Positions 21,285-31,032 of a stretch of DNA of 64,000 nucleotides are shown one piece after another. Source of the DNA: Halorussus caseinilyticus (GTDB lineage: Archaea > Halobacteriota > Halobacteria > Halobacteriales > Haladaptataceae); assembly GCF_029338395.1 (NCBI RefSeq), contig NZ_CP119809.1, positions 1,054,001-1,118,000 on the forward strand. Direction: 5' to 3'. Position 1 is the first letter of the stretch, and each line of letters opens with the position of its first letter. Below the pieces are notes generated by a model. It was not told the origin of the DNA. It did not search any database and saw only the letters and a list, made by a program, of their open reading frames with translations. The translations under genes and the position numbers were made by a program.

Positions 21285-22145
21285 TCATCGTCGGTCGTCT
21301 CCCTCGTGGAGCGCGGTCCGGACGCGCGCGACCTGTTGCTGAAACGCCGCCGTGCCGTACACCGACTCGTCGCGCGGACGGGGCAGGTCCACGTCGAAGA
21401 CGCCCGCGATTTCGCCGGGGTGGTCGCTCATCACGACGCACCTGTCGGCGAGGAAGACGGCCTCGGGGACGCTGTGAGTGACGAACAGGACCGTCTTTCG
21501 CTGGTCGCGCCAGACGCGCCGGACCTCGACGCCCATCCGCTCGCGGGTGAGTTCGTCGAGTTCGCCGAAGGGTTCGTCCATCAGGAGGACGCTCGCGCCG
21601 AGGTGGAGCGCCCGCGCGATGGCGACTCGCTGGCGCATCCCGCCCGAGAGTTCGGCGGGCCGGGTGTCCGCGAACCCCGACAGACCGACCGTTTCGAGCA
21701 GGTCGCGGGCCGCCTCGCGGTGGGGCGACTTCCCGGCCATCTCCCGGAGGAAGACCACGTTGTCGAGCGCCGACTTCCACGGCAGGAGGGCGTGGCGCTG
21801 GAAGACGAACCCGAACTCGGCGTCCTGTCGGGCGCGCTCGGGCGGGCGGTCGCCGACCCGGACGGTGCCAGCGGTCGGGTCCTGCAACCCGCCGACGGTC
21901 CGGAGCAGGGTGGTCTTGCCGCATCCCGAGGGACCGATGACCGTGACGAACTCGCCTTCGGCGACCCGGAGGTCCACGTCCGCCAAGGCCCTGACGCCCT
22001 CGAAATCGACGGTCACGCCGTCGATTTCGAGGGCGGTCGCTCGGTCGCTGGCCGACTCGTCGGTCGCTCGCGCTCCGGCGCTGGTCTCGTCTTCCCCTCT
22101 CGGTCCCCCGCTCATCGAGTCGTCCGTGTTACGACCGGGAGCCAT
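21285..22145 (-). CDS. ABC transporter ATPase (nitrate/sulfonate/thiamine-precursor type)
   Basis: The 286-residue protein has Walker A GPSGCGKTT, Q-loop VFQRHALLPW, ABC signature LSGGMRQR, Walker B VLLMDEPFG and H-loop VTHS. It energises uptake. A disordered acidic N terminus of about 38 residues precedes the domain; an internal ATG at 22115 (MSGGPRGED) could be the real start. It is cotranscribed with permease copy 2 and probably also serves copy 1 and the binding protein across the AT-rich island. Confidence 0.88.
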   Translation of the reverse strand: MAPGRNTDDSMSGGPRGEDETSAGARATDESASDRATALEIDGVTVDFEGVRALADVDLRVAEGEFVTVIGPSGCGKTTLLRTVGGLQDPTAGTVRVGDRPPERARQDAEFGFVFQRHALLPWKSALDNVVFLREMAGKSPHREAARDLLETVGLSGFADTRPAELSGGMRQRVAIARALHLGASVLLMDEPFGELDELTRERMGVEVRRVWRDQRKTVLFVTHSVPEAVFLADRCVVMSDHPGEIAGVFDVDLPRPRDESVYGTAAFQQQVARVRTALHEGDDRR

Positions 22146-22200
22146 AGGTGGTTTACGCCCGTCGCCACGAGACGAGTCAGGCCCGTCGCGGTCCGGTCGC

Positions 22201-22234
22201 CGACGCTAATCGGGTCGCGACCCGATTAGCGTCG
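22201..22234. terminator. Perfect 16-bp inverted repeat overlapping a stop codon
   Basis: CGACGCTAATCGGGTC and its exact complement are separated by GC. The right arm contains the stop codon of the DUF2071 gene. It is a likely terminator or insulator between that gene and the downstream ATPase operon, although no T-tract follows. Confidence 0.4.
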
Positions 22235-22969
22235 GCGACTCGGGGACGCCATCACGTCGAGTCCCGGACTGTAGTAACAGATAGGGTCGCCGTCGGGCCG
22301 GTCGAACCCGTTCGCGCGGAACAGCGTGTTCTCGGCGATGTCGGCGCTCGCGCCGAAGAGTCGCCACTGCGGGTGACGGATGTCGGCGTATCGAATCGCT
22401 CCCCGCTGGTCCTCGGCGTAGAAGCGGTAGCGCTCGGTCAGGAACTCGGACAGCGACCCGCGTTCGGCCCGGAACTGCTGGCCGGTCGGGCCGTAGGTCG
22501 CCCGGAAGCGGGCCGCCCGCGCGCCGGGGTGTCGGCGGCGACTCTCGAACCGGACCGTCCCGTCGGTCGCGGCGCAGTCGATGTCCGCGAGGTAGTACGG
22601 TAGGCCGTGGAGCAGGCGCGCCCCGAGGACGCTCGCCAGTCCGACGCCCGGGAGTCCGTCGGCGTCGAGGCTGAAGAAGTAGACGCCGGGCGCGCGGTCG
22701 GGGTCGGCGGCGGGCATCCCGACAGGGACGCTCGATTCGGCGGGCCGGACGTACGTCCGCAGGTTGAGTTCCGGCAGTCGGACGCCGAGTCCGGAGGGAA
22801 CCCACGCCGGGCGCACGTCCACGTTGACGTAGGGAACGACCGAGAGCCACGCCTGCCCGTCGTAGGTGTCGGCCGCCAGCGCGTCGGGAATCCGCGGTTC
22901 GACGACTTCGGGCGCGACCGGCCAGTTGGCGAACAGGAGATGTCGCCACCCCATGTGGAGCGAGACCAT
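22226..22969 (-). CDS. DUF2071 (YqjF-like) family protein
   Basis: The 247-residue protein starts at the ATG at 22969. It matches the DUF2071/YqjF pattern (MGWRHLLFANWPVAPEVVEPRIPDAL, LSVVPYVNVDVRP, LRTYVR, GVYFFSLDAD). The fold relates to acetoacetate decarboxylase, but DUF2071 proteins have no established reaction. It is cytosolic with no signal. It lies 4 bp from the small membrane-protein gene upstream, suggesting one transcript. A perfect palindrome overlaps its stop. Confidence 0.8.
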   Translation of the reverse strand: MVSLHMGWRHLLFANWPVAPEVVEPRIPDALAADTYDGQAWLSVVPYVNVDVRPAWVPSGLGVRLPELNLRTYVRPAESSVPVGMPAADPDRAPGVYFFSLDADGLPGVGLASVLGARLLHGLPYYLADIDCAATDGTVRFESRRRHPGARAARFRATYGPTGQQFRAERGSLSEFLTERYRFYAEDQRGAIRYADIRHPQWRLFGASADIAENTLFRANGFDRPDGDPICYYSPGLDVMASPSRRR

Positions 22970-22973
22970 CGCG

Positions 22974-23222
22974 CTACTCGCCGACGGCGGTTTCGCCAGC
23001 GCTCCCGCCGCCGATGTCGGTCTCGCTCGCGGCCTCGCCGGTGACTTGGCCCTCGACGCTCTCCACGACACCGTAGACGACCCAACTGGCGACGGCGGCG
23101 ACGGTTCCGGCCGCGAGACCCGCCCGGAGACCCGTCCGCCGGTCGCGGACTACTGACCCGACGAGGAACGCGACGGCGAAGGAACTGACCCAACTCAGGA
23201 CGGCGCTCACGAGTCTGCTCAT
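22974..23222 (-). CDS. Small membrane protein (two helices, acidic tail)
   Basis: The 82-residue protein has hydrophobic segments at about 7-24 and 34-52, separated by a basic turn (VRDRRTGLRAG), and an acidic C-terminal tail. The family is not recognised. It is the first gene before DUF2071, with a 4-bp gap. Confidence 0.6.
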   Translation of the reverse strand: MSRLVSAVLSWVSSFAVAFLVGSVVRDRRTGLRAGLAAGTVAAVASWVVYGVVESVEGQVTGEAASETDIGGGSAGETAVGE

Positions 23223-23276
23223 GCGGGTCTGTTCGGCGACGACGGGGAAAAATGGGGTGGGTGCGGTGCGGTTACG

Positions 23277-23520
23277 GTACGGGGCGGTGCGGGGCGGTGC
23301 GGGGCGGTGGGGTTGCGGTTGCGGTGGAGGGCGGTGGGGTTGCGGTTGCGGTATGATTGGCTCAAGCCTGAAGTCGCGTTGCCGTCGTCCTACGTCGTCG
23401 TCCTACGTCGTCGGCGTCGAGATAGGGAGGAGTCGAGAAGAGACGGGAAGAGACGAAAGGAGCTAGCGACAGGCTGAGCCAATCATACCGCGACCGCACC
23501 GCCACCGCACGGCACCGCGC
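23277..23520. repeat. Inverted GATTGGCTCA element (two arms with G-rich flanks)
   Basis: The left arm core at 23348-23370 reads GCGGTATGATTGGCTCA then AGCCTG. The right arm at 23470-23491 is its complement with one base deleted. Outside both arms lie GCGGTG-rich stretches, so the whole looks like a roughly 240-bp imperfect inverted repeat with a 100-bp centre containing the direct repeat GTCGTCCTAC. Single arms recur at 35.73 and 47.48 kb. Confidence 0.55.
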
Positions 23521-23619
23521 CTCGTCCTCCCCAACCTCCTGCGCGTCTCGCTCCCGGCTGGTCGCTCGATGTTTGCGAACGACGTTCGCAAATCAGCGAG
23601 ACGCGAAGCGTCTCGCAAG

Positions 23620-23810
23620 CCTCGTCCCTCGCACGGTCGGCGCGAGATGAACTCGCGCCGGGGGACACCCCGCGTCCCCCGAGCAGTCGGCGCGGAGCGC
23701 CGACGACGCCAGCGCGCGCCGACGGTGGTTCGTTGTGTCTTAGCATTCCTCTGGTGTCCTAAGAATAACTATAGAGTGCTAAAGAAAATAAAAATATTGT
23801 TAAAGGAAAC
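23620..23810 (-). repeat. Dispersed T-rich/GC-palindrome element, copy P
   Basis: Read on the minus strand it has a T-rich tract (about 23810-23769), the hexamer CTATAG, about 50 variable bases, then GCTGGCGTC (23713-23705) directly before the palindrome GTCGGCGC-TCC-GCGCCGAC (23704-23686). The same order and sequence recur at 31552-31700 on the plus strand. Confidence 0.6.
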
Positions 23811-23829
23811 AGATATACATCCTTCCACT
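23769..23829 (-). terminator. T-rich tract after the bactofilin-like gene
   Basis: The minus strand just past the stop at 23832 contains several T-runs (TTTCCTTTAACAATATTTTT). This is the usual form of a haloarchaeal U-rich terminator. Confidence 0.5.
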
Positions 23830-23831
23830 CG

Positions 23832-24707
23832 CTACTCTTCGAGGTCCGCGAGCGCCGGTTCGAACTCCCGGAAGCCGTAGTAGGTCACGAGAACCGCGCC
23901 GAGACCCGTCACGACCAGTAGGCCCTGCACCGCGGTGCCGACCAGCGGAACCCGGCCGAGCAGGTCCGCCGCGACGACGACAACTGCGGACCCGACGGCC
24001 GACGCGAGGTCCGGCCTGTCGATGGGGAGCGCCCTGCCGACCAGATAGCCGTAGACGACGTAGGCGTACGCCAGCGTGAACAGGCCGACGGCGAGACCGA
24101 AGAAGCTGACCGGAATCAGAATCAGCGTGAACGCCATAAACACGAACAGCGCGAGGGCCGTCGCGCCGGTGAACGCGCCCACGACGCCGCTGACGACCGA
24201 GTGGTGGACCACCGAGTCGGCGACGTTTTCGAGGAGCGCCGGGCGACGGCGCGCGAGCGCACCGCCCGCAAGCGCGAGGACGAGCGCCTGCAACGCCAGA
24301 AAACCGACCGCCTCGGCGGTCGAGCGTTCCCGCTGGACGAACTCGACCGTAGAGCGCGCGCCGACCGTCGCGCCGTCCGCAACCGCCGCGTCTCCCGCAA
24401 TCGTCCGGAGTTCGCCCGAAATCGCGCCGCCGTCGCCGACCGAGACGTTCCCCGCGAGTTGGGTCACGTCGCCATCGACTTCGCCAGCGACTCGGAAGTC
24501 GCCGCCCACGACGTAGACGGTGCCGGAGACCGACTCATCGGCGGGTACCGTGACCGTCCCGCCGCCCACGACCAGCGCGTCCGAGACGGACGCTACCTCC
24601 CGGTCGCCGTCGAAGACGACTTCCATCTGCTCGACCTGTTGGCCGCTGGCGGTCATCAGCAACACCGCGACCACGAGCAACGGCAGGACCTCCACCGGGT
24701 CGGCCAT
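23832..24707 (-). CDS. Bactofilin-like beta-solenoid protein with C-terminal membrane domain
   Basis: The 291-residue protein has a signal or anchor helix at the N terminus. Residues about 30-125 form short Gly/Val/Asp-rich beta repeats of the polymer-forming bactofilin type (GTVYVVGGDFRVAGEVDGDVTQL). About four membrane helices follow (150-285). Bactofilins self-assemble into scaffolds; with membrane helices this may form an extracellular or membrane-attached lattice. Its ATG overlaps the stop of the upstream MFS gene by 1 nt, so the pair is coupled. Confidence 0.75.
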   Translation of the reverse strand: MADPVEVLPLLVVAVLLMTASGQQVEQMEVVFDGDREVASVSDALVVGGGTVTVPADESVSGTVYVVGGDFRVAGEVDGDVTQLAGNVSVGDGGAISGELRTIAGDAAVADGATVGARSTVEFVQRERSTAEAVGFLALQALVLALAGGALARRRPALLENVADSVVHHSVVSGVVGAFTGATALALFVFMAFTLILIPVSFFGLAVGLFTLAYAYVVYGYLVGRALPIDRPDLASAVGSAVVVVAADLLGRVPLVGTAVQGLLVVTGLGAVLVTYYGFREFEPALADLEE

Positions 24708-26017
24708 CAGCGTCCACCCCCTCCACTCCGCGCCGCCGCGAGCAGTCGGCGCAGGTAGAGACTCGCCACCAGCGCCGTGAACAGCGCCAGCGCCAGCGCG
24801 TTCACGACGTTGAGGTGCGAGAGAAGCGTCACCTCGGCCGTCTCGAAGTAGAGCGCGACCGCGGTGCTGAGGAACGTCGCCAGCCACCCCGCGAGTCCGA
24901 CGCCGATTGCGGTGTGGGTGCCGACCGTCTCGGGCGTCGAGAGGTCGGGCCAGAGCGCGAAGTTGAGCGTCGTGTAGAAGCTCACCGCCACCGCGTAGAC
25001 CGCCGAGTTGAGTGGCGACGACGCTCCGCGAGCGAGACCCGGCAACCACGCCGCCATCCGCACGTCGGTCGTGTAGAACAGGTGGGTCAGCGAGAACAGG
25101 CCGAACACCCACAGAAACAGCCAGTTGCGGTCGAAGTTGGTGTAGAGGACGCCCCCCACGAGCGCGCCGAGGACGTGTACCGCGCCGAGAAAGAGGTGGT
25201 CGCCGAAGTCCGGCGACTGCCACGCGCTCTGGACGAACGTCGGCGTCTCCACGATGCGCAGAAAGCCGAGACTGTCCACGAAGAACACGCCGAACATCAG
25301 TACCACCGGTCCCCAGAACGCGAAACTCCGGGTCGGGACTCGCGCGGGGCGACAGAACCGTCCGACGCCGAACGCCCGTCGCTCGTGCTGGTCGGCGAGT
25401 CGCGCGACGAGGCGATTCGCCGGGCCGACGCGCCCGGAGGCCACCACGCCGAGCGCAACTAGCCCCGGAAGCATCGCCGCGACCATCACGGCGCTGAACG
25501 CCTCGACGCGCCACTCCAGCGGGTAGACGTTGGCCGCGAAGTACGCCAGCGCCGTAATCGCCGCCGCGACGTACCCCCGGTCGGCCACCGCTACGAAATC
25601 GATGGTCATCCCGAACGTCACCGGAATCCCGACGCCGAGCGCGACCGACCCGAGCAGAATCCACGCGCCGAACGCCGGGACGGTCCGGACGGCGGGCGCG
25701 ACCAGCGTCAGCAGAAACTGGAGCGCGACCACGCCGAACAGCAGGCGGAACTTGACCAGTAGGTTCTTGCTCCACCCTCGTCGGTCCATCGTCATCCCGG
25801 TCAGGACGGCGACGGCCAGCGTCAACAGCGCGAGCGCCGCCATCCACGCCGATACCTGCGCCTCCGACATGCCGACGAGTCGCGTCCCGAGGTCCAGCAG
25901 GCCCAACTGGACGAACGTGACGTTGTAGTAGTACCCGGCCGCCAGCAGGGTGACGAACAGCGCGTAGCCCAACACGGTCGGCCACTCCCGTCGGCGGAGG
26001 AACGCGAAAAGTGCCAT
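24707..26017 (-). CDS. MFS-like multi-helix transporter
   Basis: The 436-residue protein has about twelve hydrophobic helices. An MFS-like loop (TMDRRGWSKNLLVK) sits between helices 2 and 3, and a large hydrophilic linker lies near the middle (HERRAFGVGRFCRPARVPTR). It is probably a secondary transporter of unknown substrate. It is the first gene of a two-gene operon with the bactofilin-like protein and is divergent from top6B. Confidence 0.75.
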   Translation of the reverse strand: MALFAFLRRREWPTVLGYALFVTLLAAGYYYNVTFVQLGLLDLGTRLVGMSEAQVSAWMAALALLTLAVAVLTGMTMDRRGWSKNLLVKFRLLFGVVALQFLLTLVAPAVRTVPAFGAWILLGSVALGVGIPVTFGMTIDFVAVADRGYVAAAITALAYFAANVYPLEWRVEAFSAVMVAAMLPGLVALGVVASGRVGPANRLVARLADQHERRAFGVGRFCRPARVPTRSFAFWGPVVLMFGVFFVDSLGFLRIVETPTFVQSAWQSPDFGDHLFLGAVHVLGALVGGVLYTNFDRNWLFLWVFGLFSLTHLFYTTDVRMAAWLPGLARGASSPLNSAVYAVAVSFYTTLNFALWPDLSTPETVGTHTAIGVGLAGWLATFLSTAVALYFETAEVTLLSHLNVVNALALALFTALVASLYLRRLLAAARSGGGGR

Positions 26018-26162
26018 TCGTTCGGGAGACGACGGTTTCGGCCTTCAAACCTCGCGTCGTTCCGGACGGAGACACGGCGTCATCGAAGTCGAACGAGACA
26101 GTTTCGTATAGCCCTCTCTGATTTATTCACTGTTTTTACTTCCACTTTGCCACCGAGAAGCC

Positions 26163-26168
26163 TTTAAC
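26163..26168 (+). promoter_or_regulatory. TATA box of top6B-top6A
   Basis: TTTAAC is centred about 30 bp before the ATG at 26196, predicting a near-leaderless operon transcript. Confidence 0.6.
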
Positions 26169-26195
26169 ATCCACGCGGTTACGACGTACCACAGA

Positions 26196-28610
26196 ATGCC
26201 ATCTATCCAGTCGACACTCGGCGAGGAGGAGGGGATTGCCGAAGAGTTGGCCGAGAGCCAACGGCAGATTTCCATCGCCGAGTTCTTCGAGAAGAACAAA
26301 CACATGCTCGGGTTCGACAGCGGTGCCCGAGCGCTGGTGACGGCAGTAAAGGAGGCGGTGGACAACGCGCTGGACGCGACGGAAGAGGCCGACATCCTCC
26401 CCGACATCTACGTCGAAATCGACGACGCGGGCGACTACTACACCCTCGTCGTCGAGGACAACGGGCCGGGCATCACGAAAGAGCAACTTCCCAAGGTGTT
26501 CGGGAAACTCCTCTACGGGTCCCGGTTCCACGCCCGCGAGCAGTCCCGCGGCCAGCAGGGAATCGGCATCTCGGCGGCCGTACTCTACTCTCAGCAGACC
26601 TCCGGCAAGCCCGCCAAGATTACGAGCAAGACCGAGGAGGGCGGCGAGCAGTACTTCGAACTCATCATCGACACCGACGAGAACGAACCCGAAATCAAAG
26701 ACGAGTCCGGCTCCCCGCCCGCTGGGAAGCACGTCAACCACACCCGCGGCACGCGCATCGAACTGGAGATGGAGGCCAACATGCGCGCCCGCCAGCAACT
26801 CCAGCGGTATATCAAGCACACCGCGGTCGTCAACCCCCACGCCAGAATCGAGTACCGCGAACCGGGCATGGACGAACCACAGCAGTTCCAACGGGCCGAG
26901 GGTGCCGAGCTCCCGGCCGAAACCGAGGAGATTCGCCCGCACCCCCACGGGGTCGAACTCGGCACCGTCCTGAAGATGCTGGCGAGTACCGACTCCCACA
27001 GCGTCTCGGGGTTCGTCCAGTCGGAGTTCACCCGCGTCGGAAAGAAGACCGCCAACTCCATCCTCGACAACTTCCGCGACCGCCACTTCGGCCGGGAGGC
27101 GGCGTGGCAACCGCCCCAGACTCACGAGAAGTCCGACTTCGCCCGCACGGTCGCAAACGCAGTCTCGAACAAGAGTAAGGACGCGAAGATGGCGTTCGGC
27201 GACGAGGTGGCCGAAGCGGTCGTCGGCCGGAGCCGAGTCGCCCACGGCGAACTGGTCGAAATCGTGGCCGAGACCGCCGAGGAGGTCGGCGACGGCGAGA
27301 CGTTCAGCGAGACGTTCGGCGACACGGTCCAAGCGAACGTCGTCGAGGCGGCGTGGGCCGAACTCACCGACGACCGGACGAGCGACCTCTACCAACTCGT
27401 GGACGCGGCGACCAGCACCCGGAAGGACGACGAGACGGTCCACGGACTCGCCGAGCGACTCGCCAAGCGCTTCGAGAAGGGCCGCGAGCGAGACCGGGCG
27501 ACTCACGACGAACTCCGGGGGTACGTGGACAAGGCCGCCGACCAGACCGAGGAGTACGACGACGCGACCATCGGCGAGACGGCCCGAGAGAACGTCGTGA
27601 TGGAGGTCTGGAACACGATGGTCACGGTGCCCGACGAGGTGCCGAAGGTCCGGGAGTTCGTGGACGACCGGGACGCCTCCAGCGACCTGATGGAGGCGAT
27701 GAAAGAGACCGACATCATCTCGCCGCCGACCAACTGCCTGTCGCCCATCACCGACGAACTCGTGGAGGCCGGACTCCGCAAGGAGTTCGACGCCGACTTC
27801 TACGCGGCCTCGACCCGAGACGCCGACGTTCACGGCGGCGACCCCTTCATCGTGGAGGCGGGCATCGCCTACGGCGGCGAACTGGAGGAAGACGGGAAGG
27901 CCGAGGTTCTGCGGTTCGCCAACCGGGTTCCGCTGGTCTACCAGCGCGGGGCCTGCGCGACGACCGACGTGGTGAAGTCCATCGGGTGGCGAAACTACAA
28001 CCTCAGTCAACCCGGCGGGTCGGGCATCCCGACCGGCCCGGCGGTCATCATGATTCACGTCGCGTCCACGAACGTCCCGTTCACCAGCGAGAGCAAGGAC
28101 GCGCTCGCCAACGTCCCCGAAATCGAGGACGAAATCGAGTTGGCGATTCGGGAAGCCGCCCGCGAGTTGAAGTCGTACCTCAACAAGCGCAAGTCCCTGC
28201 AAAAGCGCAAGAAAAAGCAGAACGTCATCGCCTCCATCCTCCCGAAGATGGCCGAGAAGTTGGCCGACGTGACCGAGAAAGGCGAACCCGCCTACGAGGA
28301 CGCGCTGGCCCGAATCATGAACAACGTGCTGGTAGAGCGCGAAGTCGAGGACGGCAACGTCAGACTCGTCGTGGAGAACAACACCAGCGCGAACGCTTCC
28401 CCAGAGATTACCGACATCGTGAGCGCACAACCCCGGAACCTCTCGGACGGTGCGACGGTCGTGGACATGGACGGCGAGTGGTTCGTCAAGTGGTCCCCGA
28501 CAGTCGAGAGCGGCGAGGAAGTCGTGCTGGAGTACGAAGTCGATGGAGAGGCAGAGTTCGACGTTAGCGTCGAAGGAATCGAAGACCCCAAACTCACTAA
28601 AAACACATGA
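26196..28610 (+). CDS. top6B: DNA topoisomerase VI subunit B
   Basis: The 804-residue ATPase subunit has the Bergerat/GHKL motifs [15 protein letters not shown] and [17 protein letters not shown]. The H2TH and transducer regions follow. It is far longer than the roughly 530-residue Sulfolobus protein because of a halophile-typical acidic insertion at about residues 310-530. Together with Top6A it relaxes and decatenates DNA through double-strand passage. It overlaps top6A by 4 nt (ATGA). Confidence 0.96.
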   Translation: MPSIQSTLGEEEGIAEELAESQRQISIAEFFEKNKHMLGFDSGARALVTAVKEAVDNALDATEEADILPDIYVEIDDAGDYYTLVVEDNGPGITKEQLPKVFGKLLYGSRFHAREQSRGQQGIGISAAVLYSQQTSGKPAKITSKTEEGGEQYFELIIDTDENEPEIKDESGSPPAGKHVNHTRGTRIELEMEANMRARQQLQRYIKHTAVVNPHARIEYREPGMDEPQQFQRAEGAELPAETEEIRPHPHGVELGTVLKMLASTDSHSVSGFVQSEFTRVGKKTANSILDNFRDRHFGREAAWQPPQTHEKSDFARTVANAVSNKSKDAKMAFGDEVAEAVVGRSRVAHGELVEIVAETAEEVGDGETFSETFGDTVQANVVEAAWAELTDDRTSDLYQLVDAATSTRKDDETVHGLAERLAKRFEKGRERDRATHDELRGYVDKAADQTEEYDDATIGETARENVVMEVWNTMVTVPDEVPKVREFVDDRDASSDLMEAMKETDIISPPTNCLSPITDELVEAGLRKEFDADFYAASTRDADVHGGDPFIVEAGIAYGGELEEDGKAEVLRFANRVPLVYQRGACATTDVVKSIGWRNYNLSQPGGSGIPTGPAVIMIHVASTNVPFTSESKDALANVPEIEDEIELAIREAARELKSYLNKRKSLQKRKKKQNVIASILPKMAEKLADVTEKGEPAYEDALARIMNNVLVEREVEDGNVRLVVENNTSANASPEITDIVSAQPRNLSDGATVVDMDGEWFVKWSPTVESGEEVVLEYEVDGEAEFDVSVEGIEDPKLTKNT

Positions 28611-29698
28611 GCGCAGACAACGAAGCCAAAGCCCGAGAGCAACTCATCGACCTCGCGGCACAGTTCTACGACCAGTTCGAGCAGGGCGAAATCCCCGAGA
28701 TGTCGGTCCCGACCCGGACCAAGAGCAACATCGTCTTCGACGAGGAAGAGGACGTGTGGGTGTACGGGGACCGCGAGAGTACCCGGAGCGCCAACAGCGT
28801 CCGGGGCGCCCGTAAACTCCTTAAGGCTATATACACTATCGACTTCCTCTCCGAGCAGTTGGAGGAAGACCGGTCTTCGACCCTGCGTGAACTCTACTAC
28901 CTCAGCGAGAGTTGGGACGTAAAGGAAGCCCAGTTCTCCTCGCAGGACGAGTCCAACCAGTTGGTAGAGGACTTGGAAATCGTCTCGGAGGTCACGCGCG
29001 AGGACTTCCACATGCGCCCCGAGGAGTCGGGCGCGACCATCATGGGTCCGCTCCACCTCCGCGAACAGACCCGGAGAGGCGAGCGCGACATTCACTGTCA
29101 GGAGGACGTGGGCGAAGGGGGCTATCAGATTCCGAACAACCCCGACACCATCGAGTTCCTCGACAACGACGCCGACTTCGTGCTGTGCGTCGAGACCGGC
29201 GGCATGCGCGACCGACTGGTCGAGAACGGTTTCGACGACGAGTACAACACCATCATCGTCCACCTCAAGGGGCAACCGGCGCGCGCGACCCGGCGCATCA
29301 CCAAGCGCCTCCACGACGAACTCGGCCTGCCCGTGACCGTCTTCACGGACGGCGACCCGTGGTCGTACCGCATCTTCGGGTCGGTGGCCTACGGGTCCAT
29401 CAAGTCGGCCCACCTCAGCGAGTATCTGGCCACGCCCGAAGCCCAGTTCATCGGCATCCAACCCGAGGACATCGTGGAGTACGACCTGCCGACCGACCCG
29501 CTCAGCGACTCGGACGTGAACGCCCTCGAAAGCGAGTTGGAGGACCCGCGCTTCCAGACCGACTACTGGGAAGAGCAGATAGAGATTCAGTTAGACATCG
29601 AGAAGAAGTCCGAACAGCAGTCGCTTGCGTCTCACGGTCTCGATTTCGTGACGGAGACGTACCTGCCCGAGCGGTTGGACGCGATGGGCGTGCTGTAG
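28607..29698 (+). CDS. top6A: DNA topoisomerase VI subunit A (Spo11 family)
   Basis: The 363-residue DNA-cleaving subunit has a winged-helix domain with the catalytic tyrosine in LRELYYLS (Y98). The TOPRIM domain carries a conserved Glu (VLCVETGGM) and the metal-binding pair in TDGDPW. It acts as an A2B2 complex with the upstream subunit. It ends directly against the stop of the convergent zinc-ribbon gene with no spacer. Confidence 0.96.
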   Translation: MSADNEAKAREQLIDLAAQFYDQFEQGEIPEMSVPTRTKSNIVFDEEEDVWVYGDRESTRSANSVRGARKLLKAIYTIDFLSEQLEEDRSSTLRELYYLSESWDVKEAQFSSQDESNQLVEDLEIVSEVTREDFHMRPEESGATIMGPLHLREQTRRGERDIHCQEDVGEGGYQIPNNPDTIEFLDNDADFVLCVETGGMRDRLVENGFDDEYNTIIVHLKGQPARATRRITKRLHDELGLPVTVFTDGDPWSYRIFGSVAYGSIKSAHLSEYLATPEAQFIGIQPEDIVEYDLPTDPLSDSDVNALESELEDPRFQTDYWEEQIEIQLDIEKKSEQQSLASHGLDFVTETYLPERLDAMGVL

Positions 29699-30547
29699 TC
29701 AGGCGAACTCGCGTTCGCGCTCTTTCTCTCGGTCGTCGGCGACGTTCCCGACGAACGGGTCGCCGTTCGCGCACGCTCGGCAGTAGCTGTTTTCGCCCGT
29801 TTCGAGCGTCTCGACCGGAATCCCGGCGACGTAGCGCTTCTCGGTGAAGGTCCGCTTGACTCCCGTCCCGACCGGTCGCGCGCAGGCCGAACAGGGCGTG
29901 GTGGGTTCCGTAACGACTTCCTCGTCGGTCCGGCGTCGGCGGCCGAACGTGGTCGGCGACTCGACGCCGGGGACGAACTGGGCGCTGAACAGCACGGACG
30001 CGACTGTCGTGAGCAGGAACGTGACCGCGAGGAGGGTCGGAACGAGCGACGACGTAACCCACAGGAGCAACACCGCGGCGAGCGCCGTGGAGACTCCGAG
30101 CGTGAGACCGGCGGCGACGGCGACGGCGGACCGCCAGTTCCACCCGGACGAGTGTCCCTTCGACGGGCGGCGCTCGGTGCCGTCGGCGTGGAGTTCGACC
30201 CGTTCAGCGCCGACCGAATAGCTGTACCACCCGTAGAGCAGGTTGCCGACGCCGCTGGTGAACACGAGCAGTAGCGCGTGCATCCCGATGGACCCGATTC
30301 CGCGGTTTATCATGACCACTCGGTCGCCGTGGTCGCGTTTCACGTCCCAGCCATCGACCGCGAAGCCCTCGACGCGGCGACGGAGGTCGGCGTGACGCGC
30401 CGGACCGGTCGTACCGGTCGAAAACGCTTCGGTCGAGGCGGTCGTTTCCTCGCCCACGCTGGCCCCGCACTGCGAGCAGAACGAGTCGCCCGACGACAGC
30501 GACTCGCCGCACTGCGAGCAGAAGTTCGGAGTAGTGGGAGAACTCAC
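29699..30547 (-). CDS. Zinc-ribbon membrane protein
   Basis: The 282-residue protein has an N-terminal double zinc ribbon (CSQCGESLSSGDSFCSQCG), a basic soluble stretch, about three or four membrane helices (about 95-115, 150-200), and a C-terminal zinc site (CSACARP ... YCRACANG). Zinc-ribbon-TM proteins are common in haloarchaea and mostly uncharacterised. The GTG at 30547 was chosen because it starts directly before the first zinc ribbon. It is tail-to-tail with top6A. Confidence 0.72.
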   Translation of the reverse strand: MSSPTTPNFCSQCGESLSSGDSFCSQCGASVGEETTASTEAFSTGTTGPARHADLRRRVEGFAVDGWDVKRDHGDRVVMINRGIGSIGMHALLLVFTSGVGNLLYGWYSYSVGAERVELHADGTERRPSKGHSSGWNWRSAVAVAAGLTLGVSTALAAVLLLWVTSSLVPTLLAVTFLLTTVASVLFSAQFVPGVESPTTFGRRRRTDEEVVTEPTTPCSACARPVGTGVKRTFTEKRYVAGIPVETLETGENSYCRACANGDPFVGNVADDREKEREREFA

Positions 30548-30680
30548 GTTCGAACGTTCTCGGGATGCAACAAGTAGATTGTGTTGGATTTCCGAATATC
30601 GGTAGTGGAACCGAACCGCGAGCGCCGTCGGGTCTCGGCCCGCCAAAGGACGTATTACGGGGCGCGGCGTACTCCGGTCG

Positions 30681-30890
30681 ATGCCACTCAGCGCGCGCAA
30701 CCGACTCGCGGGAACCGTCGAATCGCTCGATACGGAGGGATTGATGGCCGAAATCGTCGTAGCGACCGACGGCGGGCAGGAAGTGACCGCAATCATCACC
30801 AGCAACTCGGTCGAACGCCTCGGCATCGAGGAGGGCGACGAAGTGAACGCTGTCGTCAAAGCGACCGAAGTGATGATAGACGCCGAGTGA
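30681..30890 (+). CDS. TOBE-domain molybdate-binding (molbindin-like) protein
   Basis: The 69-residue protein is a single TOBE/Mop domain (LSARNRLAGTVESLDTEG, AEIVVATDGGQEVTAIITSNSVERLGIEEGDEVNAVVKATEVMI). Stand-alone Mop proteins assemble into rings that store or buffer molybdate or tungstate in the cytosol. No molybdate transporter is adjacent in this window. Confidence 0.85.
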   Translation: MPLSARNRLAGTVESLDTEGLMAEIVVATDGGQEVTAIITSNSVERLGIEEGDEVNAVVKATEVMIDAE

Positions 30891-31032
30891 GGTCCGCCAC
30901 TGGCCGTCTCCGCGCCGGTCCGTCTCCGGTCGGAGACCGACCGTCAGCCATCGTCCACCGTCCGTCGGCGAGACGCCCCGTCGTGACGCGTTCGCGGCCG
31001 TCCAGACGCGGGGGTCCGGCCGAGCGCCCGAC

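Larger units (their letters stand above)
23223..23831. other. 609-bp noncoding region composed of repeats and palindromes
   Basis: No gene is supported. From left to right it holds a G-rich (GGGGCGGTGC)n stretch, two inverted copies of the GATTGGCTCA element, several perfect hairpins (for example 23572-23592 and 23596-23616), a GTCGGCGC palindrome and a T-rich tract (read on the minus strand) ending near the next gene's stop. Confidence 0.6.

Noticed and set aside
23483-23746. 87-codon minus-strand frame inside the repeat region at 23.5 kb
   Set aside because: Its translation reflects the hairpins and the dispersed element; similarity to a frame at 31.64 kb is explained by the shared repeat, not by a conserved protein.
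26136-28430. 764-codon minus-strand frame opposite top6B
   Set aside because: top6B has all ATPase motifs; the antisense frame is repetitive Leu/Val/Gly/Arg text without domains.
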